Source of the DNA: a bacterium
GTDB lineage: Bacteria > Actinomycetota > Acidimicrobiia > Spongiisociales > Spongiisociaceae
Reading direction: 5' to 3'
Length of the DNA: 64,000 bases
Assembly (NCBI GenBank): GCA_028821265.1
Contig: JAPPGU010000050.1
Coordinates: forward strand, 1 to 64,000
In this document: in pieces, positions 38,724-47,970 of the stretch
Layout: each line of letters starts with the position of its first letter
Numbering within the stretch: position 1 is the stretch's first letter
The notes under the pieces: model-generated
Database searches by the model: none
What the model saw: the letters and a program-made list of their open reading frames with translations, nothing else
Told to the model about the DNA's origin: nothing
Program-made: the position numbers and the translations under genes

Positions 38724-39308
38724 TCACGGCCGCCTGCCGCCGGCGAGTTCCATGGCTCTTTCGGGATCGGTCATGAACCTCTCCACCACATCCGCGGCAT
38801 CGGCCACCAGATGGTCGGCATCCTCTCGTTGCGCGGCCGAGAACCGGCTCAGAACGTAGTCGGCCGGATCCATCCGTCCGGGTGGACGCCCGAGGCCGAG
38901 CTTGAGACGCCAGAAATCGGTGGTTCCGAGCGATCTCACTATCGACCGTACACCGTTGTGCCCGCCGTGGCCATGGCCCGATCGGAGCCGGAGCCGGCCG
39001 AACGGCAGATCGATGTCGTCATGGATGACCAGCAGATCCTGCGGCGCCACCTTGTAGTAGTCGAGTAGACCCCGGACTGGCGGCCCGGACACGTTCATCG
39101 AGGCGTTGGGGAGGGCCAGCAGAGCGGGCTCGGTTCCGATGCGCGCCCGGGCCACCCGGCACCGGACGCGCCGGGGTCCCCGTCGCAGCCGGCTGTCCGA
39201 GCGCCGCGCCAGGGCCGCGATCACCTCGGCCCCGATGTTGTGGCGCGTGCCGGAGTAGGCAGGCTCGGGGTTGTGCAGCCCAACGATCACCTGCATGCTG
39301 GCCCTCAC
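38724..39308 (-). CDS. pth: Peptidyl-tRNA hydrolase
   Basis: VGLHNPEPAYSGTRHNIG, NASMNVSG, VIHDDIDLPFGRLRLRSGHGHGGHNGVRSI. Confidence 0.97.
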   Translation of the reverse strand: MRASMQVIVGLHNPEPAYSGTRHNIGAEVIAALARRSDSRLRRGPRRVRCRVARARIGTEPALLALPNASMNVSGPPVRGLLDYYKVAPQDLLVIHDDIDLPFGRLRLRSGHGHGGHNGVRSIVRSLGTTDFWRLKLGLGRPPGRMDPADYVLSRFSAAQREDADHLVADAADVVERFMTDPERAMELAGGRRP

Positions 39309-39329
39309 GGTCGGGACGAGCCTCCGAGG

Positions 39330-39986
39330 TCAGGCGTCCTGTTCGGGAGCGGCCTCCGTGCCTTCGCCATCCTCGCCAACCAGCGCGAGATCCTCCTCTT
39401 CCTCCTCGGCCTCTTCTTCGGTGAGGGCGATGGCCGGGAGGCTTACCACCAGGATCGGTCGGTCCGGGTCGTCGAGGTACTCGACCTCGCTGAGGGCGGG
39501 AAGGTCCGATACGCGAAGCGTGTCGCCCACGCCAAGCTGAGTGATGTCGGCCTGTATGGACTCCGGGATAGCCGTTACCAGCGCCCGCACGTTGACCGTG
39601 TTGGCGATCGTCTCGAGGATGCCGCCCCCCTCCCGGATCGCGCCCGGATCCCCTACGAGTTCTATGGCCACCACGGCTTCGACCTCGTCGGTGAGGGAGA
39701 TCTTGAGGAAGTCCAGGTGGATGATGTCCCCCTTGGTGGGGTGGCGCTGGAGTTGGCGGGCCAGCGATGTGTGGGTCTCCTCTCCGATCTGGAGGTTGAT
39801 CACCGCGTTGAGTCCGGCGTCCGTGGTCAACGCCGAGCGGAGATCGCGGGCGCTCACCGCGATCGAGCGAGCCTCCGAACCCTGGCCGTACAGCGTGGCG
39901 GGCACCATGCCGCGGCGCCGCAACCTTCTGGACGTTCTCGTACCGATTTCACGGCCGGTTTCGGCGCGCAGGATGACCTTCGACAT
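39330..39986 (-). CDS. rplY: 50S ribosomal protein L25/general stress protein Ctc
   Basis: LRAETGREIGTRTSRRLRRRGMVPATLYGQG N-terminus; HLDFLKISLTDEVEAVVAIELVGDP; start ATG 39986. Confidence 0.95.
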   Translation of the reverse strand: MSKVILRAETGREIGTRTSRRLRRRGMVPATLYGQGSEARSIAVSARDLRSALTTDAGLNAVINLQIGEETHTSLARQLQRHPTKGDIIHLDFLKISLTDEVEAVVAIELVGDPGAIREGGGILETIANTVNVRALVTAIPESIQADITQLGVGDTLRVSDLPALSEVEYLDDPDRPILVVSLPAIALTEEEAEEEEEDLALVGEDGEGTEAAPEQDA

Positions 39987-40092
39987 GGCAACTCCTCGGA
40001 GACACAGGTGGGGCGGGCGACCGCCGGACCGAGCCCGCCGCGGAACAAAGGTCCTAGACGGGCGTGGCAGGCCGGTTAAGGATAGCCACCCA

Positions 40093-41112
40093 TCAAGGGC
40101 TGGTCGGATACGAGCCGACGTAGGCGCTGATCTCGTCCTGGAGGGCCTTCTTGCGGCCGTCCGGAAGGAAGGTTGCCTCGATCGAGTTCCTGGCCAGCCG
40201 GACCATGTCACCCCGGGTCAACCCGAGGGCATCGGCGATAGCGAGGTAGTTGTCGCCCACGTAGCCGCCGAAGTAGGCCGGATCGTCCGAGTTCACCGTC
40301 ACCAGCACCCCTGCGTCCATGAAGCGTTTGAGGGGGTGCCTGCGGAGGTCGGGGAATACCTGGAGCCGTTGGTTCGACAGGGGGCAGATGGTCAGGGGTA
40401 CCCGCTCCCGGACGAGGCGATCCACCAGTTCCGGGTCATCGCCGGCCCTCACGCCGTGGTCGATTCGCCGGGCGCCCAGGACGTCCAGGGCCGAGCGGAT
40501 GTATCCGGCCGGACCTTCCTCACCGGCGTGGGCGACCGGGATGAGCCCGGCCGCGACCGCCATGCGGTAGGGCTCGGCGAACAGTTCCGGCGGGTTGCCC
40601 TTCTCGCCGGAGTCGAGGCCCACACCCTGGACGTGCTCGAGGTAGGGCCGGGCCGCCTCCAGGGCTTCGACCGCCGCCTCGGCGGGCAGGTGCCGGAGGA
40701 AGCACAGGATCAGCGTGGAGGTGATGTCCGGTGCGGCGTCCCGCTGGGCGCTCACGAATCCCCGGATCACCGTCCCCATGTCGATGCCCCGTTCGGTGTG
40801 GGTCTGGGGGTCGAAGAAGATCTCGGCGTGGCGTACCCCGTCGGCCACCGCCCGGGCCAGGTAGGCGGCCATCAGATCGGCGAAGTCGGCCTCGGTCCGG
40901 AGCACCGCGGCGGCCTCGTAGTAGATGTCGAGGAAGGACTGCAGGTCCGCGAACGCGTAGGCCGCCTCGACCTCCTCGATCGAGCCGTACGGCAAGGTCA
41001 CCCCGTTGCGTCGGGCCAGGTCGAACATCATCCGCGCCTCGAGGGTGCCCTCGATGTGGATGTGCAGCTCCGACTTCGGTAGCCCCCGGACGAACCGCTC
41101 CATATCTGTCAT
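40093..41112 (-). CDS. add: Adenosine deaminase
   Basis: LPKSELHIHIEGTLEARMM, AHAGEEGP, RIDHGVRAGDD, TVNSDDPAYFG. Confidence 0.95.
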   Translation of the reverse strand: MTDMERFVRGLPKSELHIHIEGTLEARMMFDLARRNGVTLPYGSIEEVEAAYAFADLQSFLDIYYEAAAVLRTEADFADLMAAYLARAVADGVRHAEIFFDPQTHTERGIDMGTVIRGFVSAQRDAAPDITSTLILCFLRHLPAEAAVEALEAARPYLEHVQGVGLDSGEKGNPPELFAEPYRMAVAAGLIPVAHAGEEGPAGYIRSALDVLGARRIDHGVRAGDDPELVDRLVRERVPLTICPLSNQRLQVFPDLRRHPLKRFMDAGVLVTVNSDDPAYFGGYVGDNYLAIADALGLTRGDMVRLARNSIEATFLPDGRKKALQDEISAYVGSYPTSP

Positions 41113-41132
41113 GACCCGACCCCCGGGAACAG

Positions 41133-41160
41133 GGAGAGGGCGCCTGACGGCGCCCTCTCC
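41133..41160 (-). terminator. Intercistronic hairpin between permease and add
   Basis: GGAGAGGGCGCC-TGAC-GGCGCCCTCTCC perfect 12 bp stem; no clear U-tract. Confidence 0.55.
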
Positions 41161-41179
41161 GGAGTCAAAGGTGGGTGGA

Positions 41180-42505
41180 TCAGAGGTAGGCGCCGAGCCA
41201 GTCCTGGAGGAAGTAGATCAGGCACGCAGCGGAGACGATCCACATCAGGACATGGACCTGGGCGGCCTTGCCCTTCACGACCTTGATCAGGGTGTGCGTC
41301 AAGAACCCTGCCGCGATTCCCACCGTGATGGAATACGTCAGCGGCATCAGGATGACGGCCAGCAACGCCGGTAGGCCTTCTTCCAGATCGGTGAAGTCGA
41401 TCTTCTTCAACAGACCCACCATCAGGAACCCGATCAGGATCAGAACGGGAGCCGTGGCCTGGGCCGGTACCAGCAGTGCCAGTGGCGACAGGATGATGGC
41501 GATCAGGAACAGCACGCCGGTGACGACCGACGTAAGGCCCGTCCTTCCGCCCTCGGCCACGCCCGCCGAGCTCTCGATGTAACTGGTGTTGGAGCTCACC
41601 CCGCACAGTCCACCGAGCGCTGCGCCCAGCGAGTCCACCAGGAGCAGCTCGCGGAGCTTGGGAATCCGGCCGTCCTCATCGGTCAGCCCGGCTTGCTCCG
41701 AGACCGCGGTGGCCGTTCCCATCGTGTCGAAGAAGTCCGTCAGCATGAAGGTGAAGATGGTGAGAATGGCCGCCAGTGCGCCCATCTCAGTCCACACGTT
41801 CCCCAAGTCGACGGCGCCGATGGTCGAGAAGCTGACGCTGGCCGACAAGCTCTCGGGTAGGTCAATCACGTTCAGGATCAACGCCACGATGGTGGTGAGG
41901 ATGATCGTGATGATCATCGCACCCTTCACCTTACGGGCCATCAACACCAAGGCGATCAGGACCCCGACCAGCGTGGTGCCGGCGGAGTACGAGTTCGGGA
42001 ACACGAACTCCACGATGGCGCCGCCCTGGCGTACCAGGCCTCCGTTGACCAGGCCGATGAAGAGGATGAACAGGCCGATCCCCACCCCGATGGAGTACTT
42101 CAGGCTGTCGGGGATGGCGGCCATCACCGCCTCCCGCAGGCCGAGCACGACCAGGATGGTGACGAGGATGCCCTCCCACAGGATCACGCCCATGGCGCCT
42201 TCCGCGGTCAACCCGTCGGTCAGCACCAGGCCGAACGCCACTGCAGCGTTGATTCCCAGCCCTGCAGCCAGCGCAATCGGATGGTTGGCGATCACCCCCA
42301 TTGCGATGGACAGGATTCCGGCCACCAGGGCCGTTCCGGCGGCTACCGCAACCGGATCGAGGCCGGTGGCGCCGAGAATGTCGGCGTTGACGAACAGGAT
42401 GTAGGCCATTACCAGGAAAGTGGTGACTCCTGCCCGGACCTCCGTGCCTACTGAGGATCCGCGTTCGGAGACCTTGAAGTAACTGTCAAGTCCCGTTTGG
42501 GCCAT
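41180..42505 (-). CDS. NCS2 family purine (adenine/guanine/hypoxanthine) permease, AzgA/PbuG-like
   Basis: FLVMAYILFVNADILGATGLD, GLGINAAVAFGLVL, FFDTMGTATAVSEQAGL, SSNTSYIESSAGVAEGGRTGL. Confidence 0.95.
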   Translation of the reverse strand: MAQTGLDSYFKVSERGSSVGTEVRAGVTTFLVMAYILFVNADILGATGLDPVAVAAGTALVAGILSIAMGVIANHPIALAAGLGINAAVAFGLVLTDGLTAEGAMGVILWEGILVTILVVLGLREAVMAAIPDSLKYSIGVGIGLFILFIGLVNGGLVRQGGAIVEFVFPNSYSAGTTLVGVLIALVLMARKVKGAMIITIILTTIVALILNVIDLPESLSASVSFSTIGAVDLGNVWTEMGALAAILTIFTFMLTDFFDTMGTATAVSEQAGLTDEDGRIPKLRELLLVDSLGAALGGLCGVSSNTSYIESSAGVAEGGRTGLTSVVTGVLFLIAIILSPLALLVPAQATAPVLILIGFLMVGLLKKIDFTDLEEGLPALLAVILMPLTYSITVGIAAGFLTHTLIKVVKGKAAQVHVLMWIVSAACLIYFLQDWLGAYL

Positions 42506-42522
42506 TTCTCCTCCCTTCAGAG

Positions 42523-42543
42523 TCAGGTCGATGCTCGACCTGA
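42523..42543. promoter_or_regulatory. Perfect inverted repeat TCAGGTCGA-TGC-TCGACCTGA upstream of the purine permease
   Basis: 9 bp arms, 3 nt spacer, 18 bp upstream of the permease start codon. Confidence 0.55.
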
Positions 42544-42703
42544 CCTCCTCTCCAGGTTAGTGCAAGCACTCGCAGCGCGCCGGGGAAAACGCTAATGATC
42601 CCGGCGAGGCGACACCTATCACCCGCGCGCGGGCACTGGATTATCCGGAGGAAGAAGGCCGCGAGGGAGGGCTCCGGCCAGCGGCCGGGAGTGTCCGTTC
42701 TCC

Positions 42704-43891
42704 CTACAGGGCGTCGCCCGTTTCCGGATCGAAGAAGTGCAGCTTGGTGGTGTCGACCACCAACTCGGCGGACTCTCCGACGCGGGGAGCGTGGTCGGGG
42801 TTGACCCGGGCGGTGAACTTGGTCTCGTCGCCCAACGCATCGGCATCCGTACCCTCTTCGGCCAGCAAGGCCTCGATGTCGGCGGTGACCACCGGCCGGA
42901 CCGGCACCGCGAAGTGGACGTACGCCTCGGAGCCGAGTTGTTCCACGAGGGAAGCGGTGACGGTCATAGCGCTCCCGCCCGCCCCGGCCGCCGACCTGAT
43001 CTCGAAGGCCTCGGGTCGCACCCCGACCACGATCTCGCGCCCGGACGACTGCGCCAGTCCGTCAGGAAGGTCGCCGGAGTCCACGGCCAGGCTGTGGCCG
43101 TCGAAGTCGAGCGTGGTGGCGGTCCCGTCGGAGCCCACCGTCGCGTAGACGAAGTTCATGGCGGGCGAGCCGATGAATCCGGCCACGAACAGGTTGCGGG
43201 GATGGTCGTAGAGCTCCCGCGGGGACGCTATCTGCTGGAGGTTGGTCTCGGTGCCCGTGATCGCCTTCAGCACCGCCACCCGGTCGCCCATGGTCATGGC
43301 CTCCACCTGGTCGTGGGTCACGTAGAGGGTGGTGGTGCCGAGGCGGGAGTGCAGGAGGCCGAGTTCCGAGCGCATCTGGACCCGCAGCTTGGCGTCCAGG
43401 TTGGAGAGGGGCTCGTCCATCAGGAAGGCGGCCGGCTCCCGCACGATGGCCCGGCCCATGGCCACCCGCTGCCGCTGGCCGCCGGACAGGGCCTTGGGCT
43501 TGCGGTCCAGGTAGTCGGTGATCTCCAGGATGCGGGCCGCCTCGCCGACCCTCTCCTCGATTTCCTTCTTGGGCGTCTTCCTCAGCTTCAGTCCGAAGGC
43601 CATGTTGTCCCGCACCGTCATGTGGGGGTAGAGGGCGTAGTTCTGGAAGACCATGGCGATGTCCCGGTCCTTGGGAGCCACATCGTTGACCACCCGGTCG
43701 CCGATCAGGATCGTGCCCTCGGTTATGTCCTCGAGACCGGCCACCATCCGCAAAAGGGTGGACTTGCCGCAACCGGACGGTCCCACCAGCACCACGAACT
43801 CGCCGTCGGCGATGTCGATGGACACGTCCGCAATGGCCCGGGTCTCGCCGCCATAGATCTTGCCCACCGCATCGAATGTGATTCCCGCCAT
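42704..43891 (-). CDS. ABC transporter ATP-binding protein, UgpC/MsmK (sugar importer) type
   Basis: [61 protein letters not shown]-like C-terminus. Confidence 0.93.
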   Translation of the reverse strand: MAGITFDAVGKIYGGETRAIADVSIDIADGEFVVLVGPSGCGKSTLLRMVAGLEDITEGTILIGDRVVNDVAPKDRDIAMVFQNYALYPHMTVRDNMAFGLKLRKTPKKEIEERVGEAARILEITDYLDRKPKALSGGQRQRVAMGRAIVREPAAFLMDEPLSNLDAKLRVQMRSELGLLHSRLGTTTLYVTHDQVEAMTMGDRVAVLKAITGTETNLQQIASPRELYDHPRNLFVAGFIGSPAMNFVYATVGSDGTATTLDFDGHSLAVDSGDLPDGLAQSSGREIVVGVRPEAFEIRSAAGAGGSAMTVTASLVEQLGSEAYVHFAVPVRPVVTADIEALLAEEGTDADALGDETKFTARVNPDHAPRVGESAELVVDTTKLHFFDPETGDAL

Positions 43892-43971
43892 CTTCCGACC
43901 TCCCTGAGCGCCTTCGACCATACCACCACCCGGTGAGCATGGTGCGGGAACAGGACCCGGAATCACCCCGT

Positions 43972-43992
43972 CAGTGGCCAGTGGTCAGTGGC
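43972..43992. repeat. Heptamer array (CAGTGGY)x3
   Basis: cagtggc cagtggt cagtggc read directly at the 5' boundary of the truncated transposase. Confidence 0.6.
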
Positions 43993-44497
43993 CGGCCTGG
44001 AGCGGAACAAGCACGAGTCCAAGAAACTCCGGGCAGGTCGTGGGCCAGTCGGCAAAACGGCTGTTGTCGGCGCCAGGGATCGCGCCACCGGCCAAGTAGT
44101 CGCGAAGGTCATCCCTAACACGAGCGCGGACACGTTGCAGGGGTTTGTGGAGGAACGTAGGGTGCCGAACGCTCCGGTGTATACGGACGGAGCGACAGCG
44201 TATGACGGGTTGTCGAACCGTGAAGCCGTTGGCCATTCGGTCGGCGAGTACGTCCGCGGGCAAGCCCATACGAACGGGATGGAGAGCTTCTGGGCTACGT
44301 TGAAGCGGGCGCACAAGGGCGTGTTTCACCGCCTGTCGGCGAAGCATCTGCAGCGGTATGTGAACGAGTTCGCCGGTCGGCACAACATCCGGGATTTGGA
44401 CACCGCGGAGCAGATGGCCCATGTAGCCGCGGCGATGGTCGGACGCCGCCTGCTCTATCGGGATCTCGTGGCCGGGGAACGCGGATACGCAACATGA
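43988..44497 (+). mobile_element. IS1595-family (ISXO2-like) transposase, N-terminally truncated
   Basis: NKHESKKLRAGRGPVGKTAVVGARDR, VYTDGATAYDGL, HTNGMESFWATLKRAHKGVFHRLSAKHLQRYVNEFAGRHN; the N-terminal zinc ribbon and first catalytic Asp segment are absent. Confidence 0.88.
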
Positions 44498-46155
44498 CCG
44501 GCCCGTTGGTGTTCGGCCAACCACCCGCCGACAACTCATTGTTCTATGGCGACTGCCTGGACTGGATGAGACGGTGGCCCGACAACTGCGTGAACCTCAT
44601 CTACCTAGACCCCCCGTTCAACTCCAAACAGGACTACAACATGCTCTACTCGGCACAGGTTGCCGGGGATGCCCAATACCGCGCCTTTGCGGACACGTGG
44701 GTATGGGACGACGCTGCTGCGGATCGGCTCGATGGGTACATGGGTGCCATAGCCCGACCCGCACATAACGCCATCGCAGGGCTGAACCGTATGCTTGGTC
44801 AGTCAGGCATGTTGGCCTACCTCACCTATATGGCCGAACGGTTAGAGGAATGCTGGCGGCTACTAGCCCCCACCGGGGGCATCTATCTGCACTGCGACCC
44901 GACCGCCTCCCACTACCTCAAGGCGGTCATGGACGGCATATTCGGCGCTGGCAACTTTCGGTCAGAAATTATCTGGAAACGCACCTACGCTCATGGGCGG
45001 GCGCTCCGCTGGGGGCCGGTACATGATGTGCTTCTGTTCTACTCCAAAACGGACAAGTGGACCTGGAATCGGACCTATCAGGCATACGATCCCTTTTACG
45101 TAGAGAAGAATTATCGGCATAAGGACAAGCATGGCCGTTATCGCCACGTAACGCTCGATGGTCCAGGCACGCGGGGCGGTCCATCGGGACTGCCTTGGCG
45201 TGGTGTTGATCCAACAGTGGCGGGTCGACACTGGGAAGTCCCACCGGATCGCGCCTTACCGCCCTGGATCAATCTGCCAGACGGTTATCCACATATGACT
45301 GTCCAAGAGCGTTTGGACGTACTCGACGAACAGGGTCTGATTTATTGGCCTCCTAAAGGGACAAAACCTAGCTATCGACGTTACCTATCGGTCGCTCCGG
45401 GCAACCAAATACAAGACGTCGTAACCGACATTAGCGCTATCGGTGCGCGGGCGGCGGAACGACTTGGCTACCCGACACAAAAGCCCCGTGCACTGTTGGA
45501 ACGCATCATCGAGGCGTCATCCAACAAAGGCGACTTAGTGTTGGACCCGTTCTGTGGATGCGGCACCGCGGTCGACGCGGCCCAGCGGCTCGGCCGACGG
45601 TGGATAGGTGTGGATATCTCGTCCTTCGCTGTCGATGTGATGCTCGAACGGCTCGGAGACCGCACCATCCCCGTCTACGGCATCCCATATGACCTGCACT
45701 CGGCCCGTCGCATGGCCGCCGACGACCCGTTCGGGTTCGAGACATGGGCGGTGAACCGCCTTCGCGGATTCGTTCCCAACACCAAGCAAGTCGCTGACGG
45801 TGGGATCGACGGACGCGCCCATCTAGCGGTCCAGCCCGACGACTGGAAGTCGCGGCTGGCACTCGCGCAGGTCAAAGGCGGCAAACATCACCCCATCGAC
45901 GGGCTGCGAGCATTCAGTTCCGTAGTCGACCGTCGCAAGGCCGCACTCGGCTGCTACATCACCGTCGAACCCTTCAACACGGCCAGCGCCCGGAAGGTGG
46001 CTACTAGCCCTTCGACAATCCACGTCGGCGGCTACCCGTATCAACGGTTCCATCGGTGGTCCATAGCGGACTACTTCGATGAACGCCCGCCGCCTTTGCC
46101 ACCGATGAACAACCCATATACGGGTAAGCCGATGGCACAAGGAGAACTGTTCTAA
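44494..46155 (+). CDS. DNA methyltransferase (amino-methyltransferase, DPPF motif) with putative restriction-endonuclease-like C-terminal domain
   Basis: LIYLDPPFNSKQDYN and GDLVLDPFCGCGTAVDAAQRLGRRWIGVD; C-terminal DGGIDGRAHL...ALAQVKGG resembles PD-(D/E)XK. Confidence 0.88.
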   Translation: MTGPLVFGQPPADNSLFYGDCLDWMRRWPDNCVNLIYLDPPFNSKQDYNMLYSAQVAGDAQYRAFADTWVWDDAAADRLDGYMGAIARPAHNAIAGLNRMLGQSGMLAYLTYMAERLEECWRLLAPTGGIYLHCDPTASHYLKAVMDGIFGAGNFRSEIIWKRTYAHGRALRWGPVHDVLLFYSKTDKWTWNRTYQAYDPFYVEKNYRHKDKHGRYRHVTLDGPGTRGGPSGLPWRGVDPTVAGRHWEVPPDRALPPWINLPDGYPHMTVQERLDVLDEQGLIYWPPKGTKPSYRRYLSVAPGNQIQDVVTDISAIGARAAERLGYPTQKPRALLERIIEASSNKGDLVLDPFCGCGTAVDAAQRLGRRWIGVDISSFAVDVMLERLGDRTIPVYGIPYDLHSARRMAADDPFGFETWAVNRLRGFVPNTKQVADGGIDGRAHLAVQPDDWKSRLALAQVKGGKHHPIDGLRAFSSVVDRRKAALGCYITVEPFNTASARKVATSPSTIHVGGYPYQRFHRWSIADYFDERPPPLPPMNNPYTGKPMAQGELF

Positions 46156-46355
46156 TGAGCGACCAGAGGCGCAAGCGCCGCCGCCGCGAGGGATTGAAAG
46201 CCGACTACGGAGACGCCACCCCAGAGCAGGTCGCCGAAGCCGTACTCCGATGGAACCCTGACGGACCGAACCGGCCCCAGCCATCGACTAGGCTAAGTGC
46301 CGATGCAGGTATCTATCGAGATGAAACCAGTCGCGCGGATCGAACTCCCCGCTGA
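46155..46355 (+). CDS. Small hypothetical protein coupled to the methyltransferase
   Basis: TAATG overlap with the upstream stop; basic N-terminus. Confidence 0.35.
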   Translation: MSDQRRKRRRREGLKADYGDATPEQVAEAVLRWNPDGPNRPQPSTRLSADAGIYRDETSRADRTPR

Positions 46356-46702
46356 CCCGCGAGTTAGCCATTACGAGATAGAGATGCGCCCCGTCTCTAC
46401 TCCAACCACTCAAAGCTACCGTCCATTCTCCGTCGAATCCGACGGATCATGGGTGGCAATACGCCACCGTCAGCCGTCCGAGGAGTGATCACCACTTCAT
46501 GTGTCTCGCCTCGGGGGAACTTCCCGACGCGGATAAACCTGACCTGAGATCGATATCGACACGGTATCGCCCTCCAAGGCCTCAATGACTAGCTCGCCGC
46601 CACCACCCGGCAACGGCTTGACGTTCTCATCCCAGTCGTAGTTGCTCACGCCTCGGATCGTAGCCGCCCCACCACGCTTGTCAACCCAAGGTTATAATTC
46701 CC

Positions 46703-46728
46703 CTCAATAACTATCAACTAGCAACTAC
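46703..46728. repeat. Degenerate heptamer array (AATAACT/ATCAACT/AGCAACT) overlapping the stop codon of the reductase gene
   Basis: Read directly: caataactatcaactagcaactac. Confidence 0.5.
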
Positions 46729-47942
46729 GCCTTGGCCCGTGTTCTCCTCAGCAGCGGCTCGGCCAGCGCCAGGATCCGGTCGGTGGCGCCCAGCACCCGT
46801 CCCGCCGCGCCCGGGGTCTCCGAGTCCACCAGGTTGCCCATGACCCGCAGGGTGATGCGAGCGATGGCCTGGGTGCCGACCGCTACCCGTAGTCCGGCGT
46901 TGAGGATGGCGGGATGGCCGATCAGCAGGGAGAACCGCCGGCCGGTGCGAAGGAAGGCGTCGAAGCGTTCGCTCACCGCCCGGTCGTAACGCTCGGGCGC
47001 TGTGACCGGGTCCTCGACGAACAGGTCGGCGGCGATGATGCCCGATTCCAGCCCGTAGTCGATGCCCTCGCCGTTCATTGGGTTGACGAGTCCGGCCGCG
47101 TCACCCACCGCAACCCATCCCGGACCGTGCCTGCGGACGGAGCTCATGGGAAGGCGCCAGGCCCGCGGGCGCTCCAGGTAGGGCCCGAGCGCCCAGGCAT
47201 CTCGCACCTGGGCGTGGTAGGAGTCGAGTAGGGAGTTCAGGTTCAGGCGGCTGAAGTGCTTCATCGTGGACAGTGACCCGGCGCCGATGTTGACCGTTCC
47301 GTCCCCGGCCGGGAAGATCCAGCCGTATCCCGGCACCGCGTTGCCGTCGGGGTCGCGCATGGTCAGGCAGGCTTCGATGTAGCGCTCGGCGTGACGGGGG
47401 GAGGCCGCATAGCTGCGGATCGCCACCCCGTAGGGCTCGCCGGCCACCCGGGTGGCGCCCAGCAGCCGGGCGGCGGCGCCGGGCGCCCCGGTGGCGGCCA
47501 CCACCATTCCCGCCCTCCAGAGGCGCCCGCCGGCTTCGACCCCCACCACTCCGTCACCCTCGAAAACGGGTAGGGCCTCGGTATCCCAGACCACGCGAGC
47601 GCCCGCTTCGGTGGCGGCGTCCACCAGGGCGGCGTCCAGCTTGCGGCGGGGCAGAACCGCTCCGTGAGCCGGGAAGCGGCTGGTCTCGGGCCAGCGCAGC
47701 ATCCGCTCGGTCTTTCCGGCGATCATCCGCAGGCCTTCGACGGGGTGGAAGGCGCCGAGGTCGATGCCCAGCTCTTCGAGGGCGCCCACGGCCCGGGGGG
47801 TGAGCCCATCGCCGCACACCTTGTCGCGGCCGTAGGGAGCGCGGTCGAAGACCACCGTCCTGACGCCCTGGCGGGCGGCCCGGATGGCGGTGGCGGCGCC
47901 TGCGGGTCCGGCACCGATGACGACGAGATCCACGGCATTCAT
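46725..47942 (-). CDS. Geranylgeranyl reductase family FAD-dependent oxidoreductase
   Basis: DLVVIGAGPAGAATAIRAARQG, DKVCGDGLTPRAVGALEELGI, GDAAGLVNPMNGEGIDYGLESG. Confidence 0.93.
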   Translation of the reverse strand: MNAVDLVVIGAGPAGAATAIRAARQGVRTVVFDRAPYGRDKVCGDGLTPRAVGALEELGIDLGAFHPVEGLRMIAGKTERMLRWPETSRFPAHGAVLPRRKLDAALVDAATEAGARVVWDTEALPVFEGDGVVGVEAGGRLWRAGMVVAATGAPGAAARLLGATRVAGEPYGVAIRSYAASPRHAERYIEACLTMRDPDGNAVPGYGWIFPAGDGTVNIGAGSLSTMKHFSRLNLNSLLDSYHAQVRDAWALGPYLERPRAWRLPMSSVRRHGPGWVAVGDAAGLVNPMNGEGIDYGLESGIIAADLFVEDPVTAPERYDRAVSERFDAFLRTGRRFSLLIGHPAILNAGLRVAVGTQAIARITLRVMGNLVDSETPGAAGRVLGATDRILALAEPLLRRTRAKA

Positions 47943-47970
47943 GTCGGTGGACGATGGTACCGATGCCGTG

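Noticed and set aside
42737-43936. Plus-strand ORF (399 aa) opposite the UgpC-type ATPase
   Set aside because: Antisense shadow ORF; the minus strand has all ABC ATPase motifs.
43988-44497. Functional IS1595 transposase
   Set aside because: N-terminal zinc-ribbon and first catalytic Asp region are missing, so it is treated as truncated.
29567-46728. CRISPR arrays
   Set aside because: The short tandem runs have 7 nt units without spacers and no cas genes were found; no CRISPR-like repeat-spacer pattern in the window.
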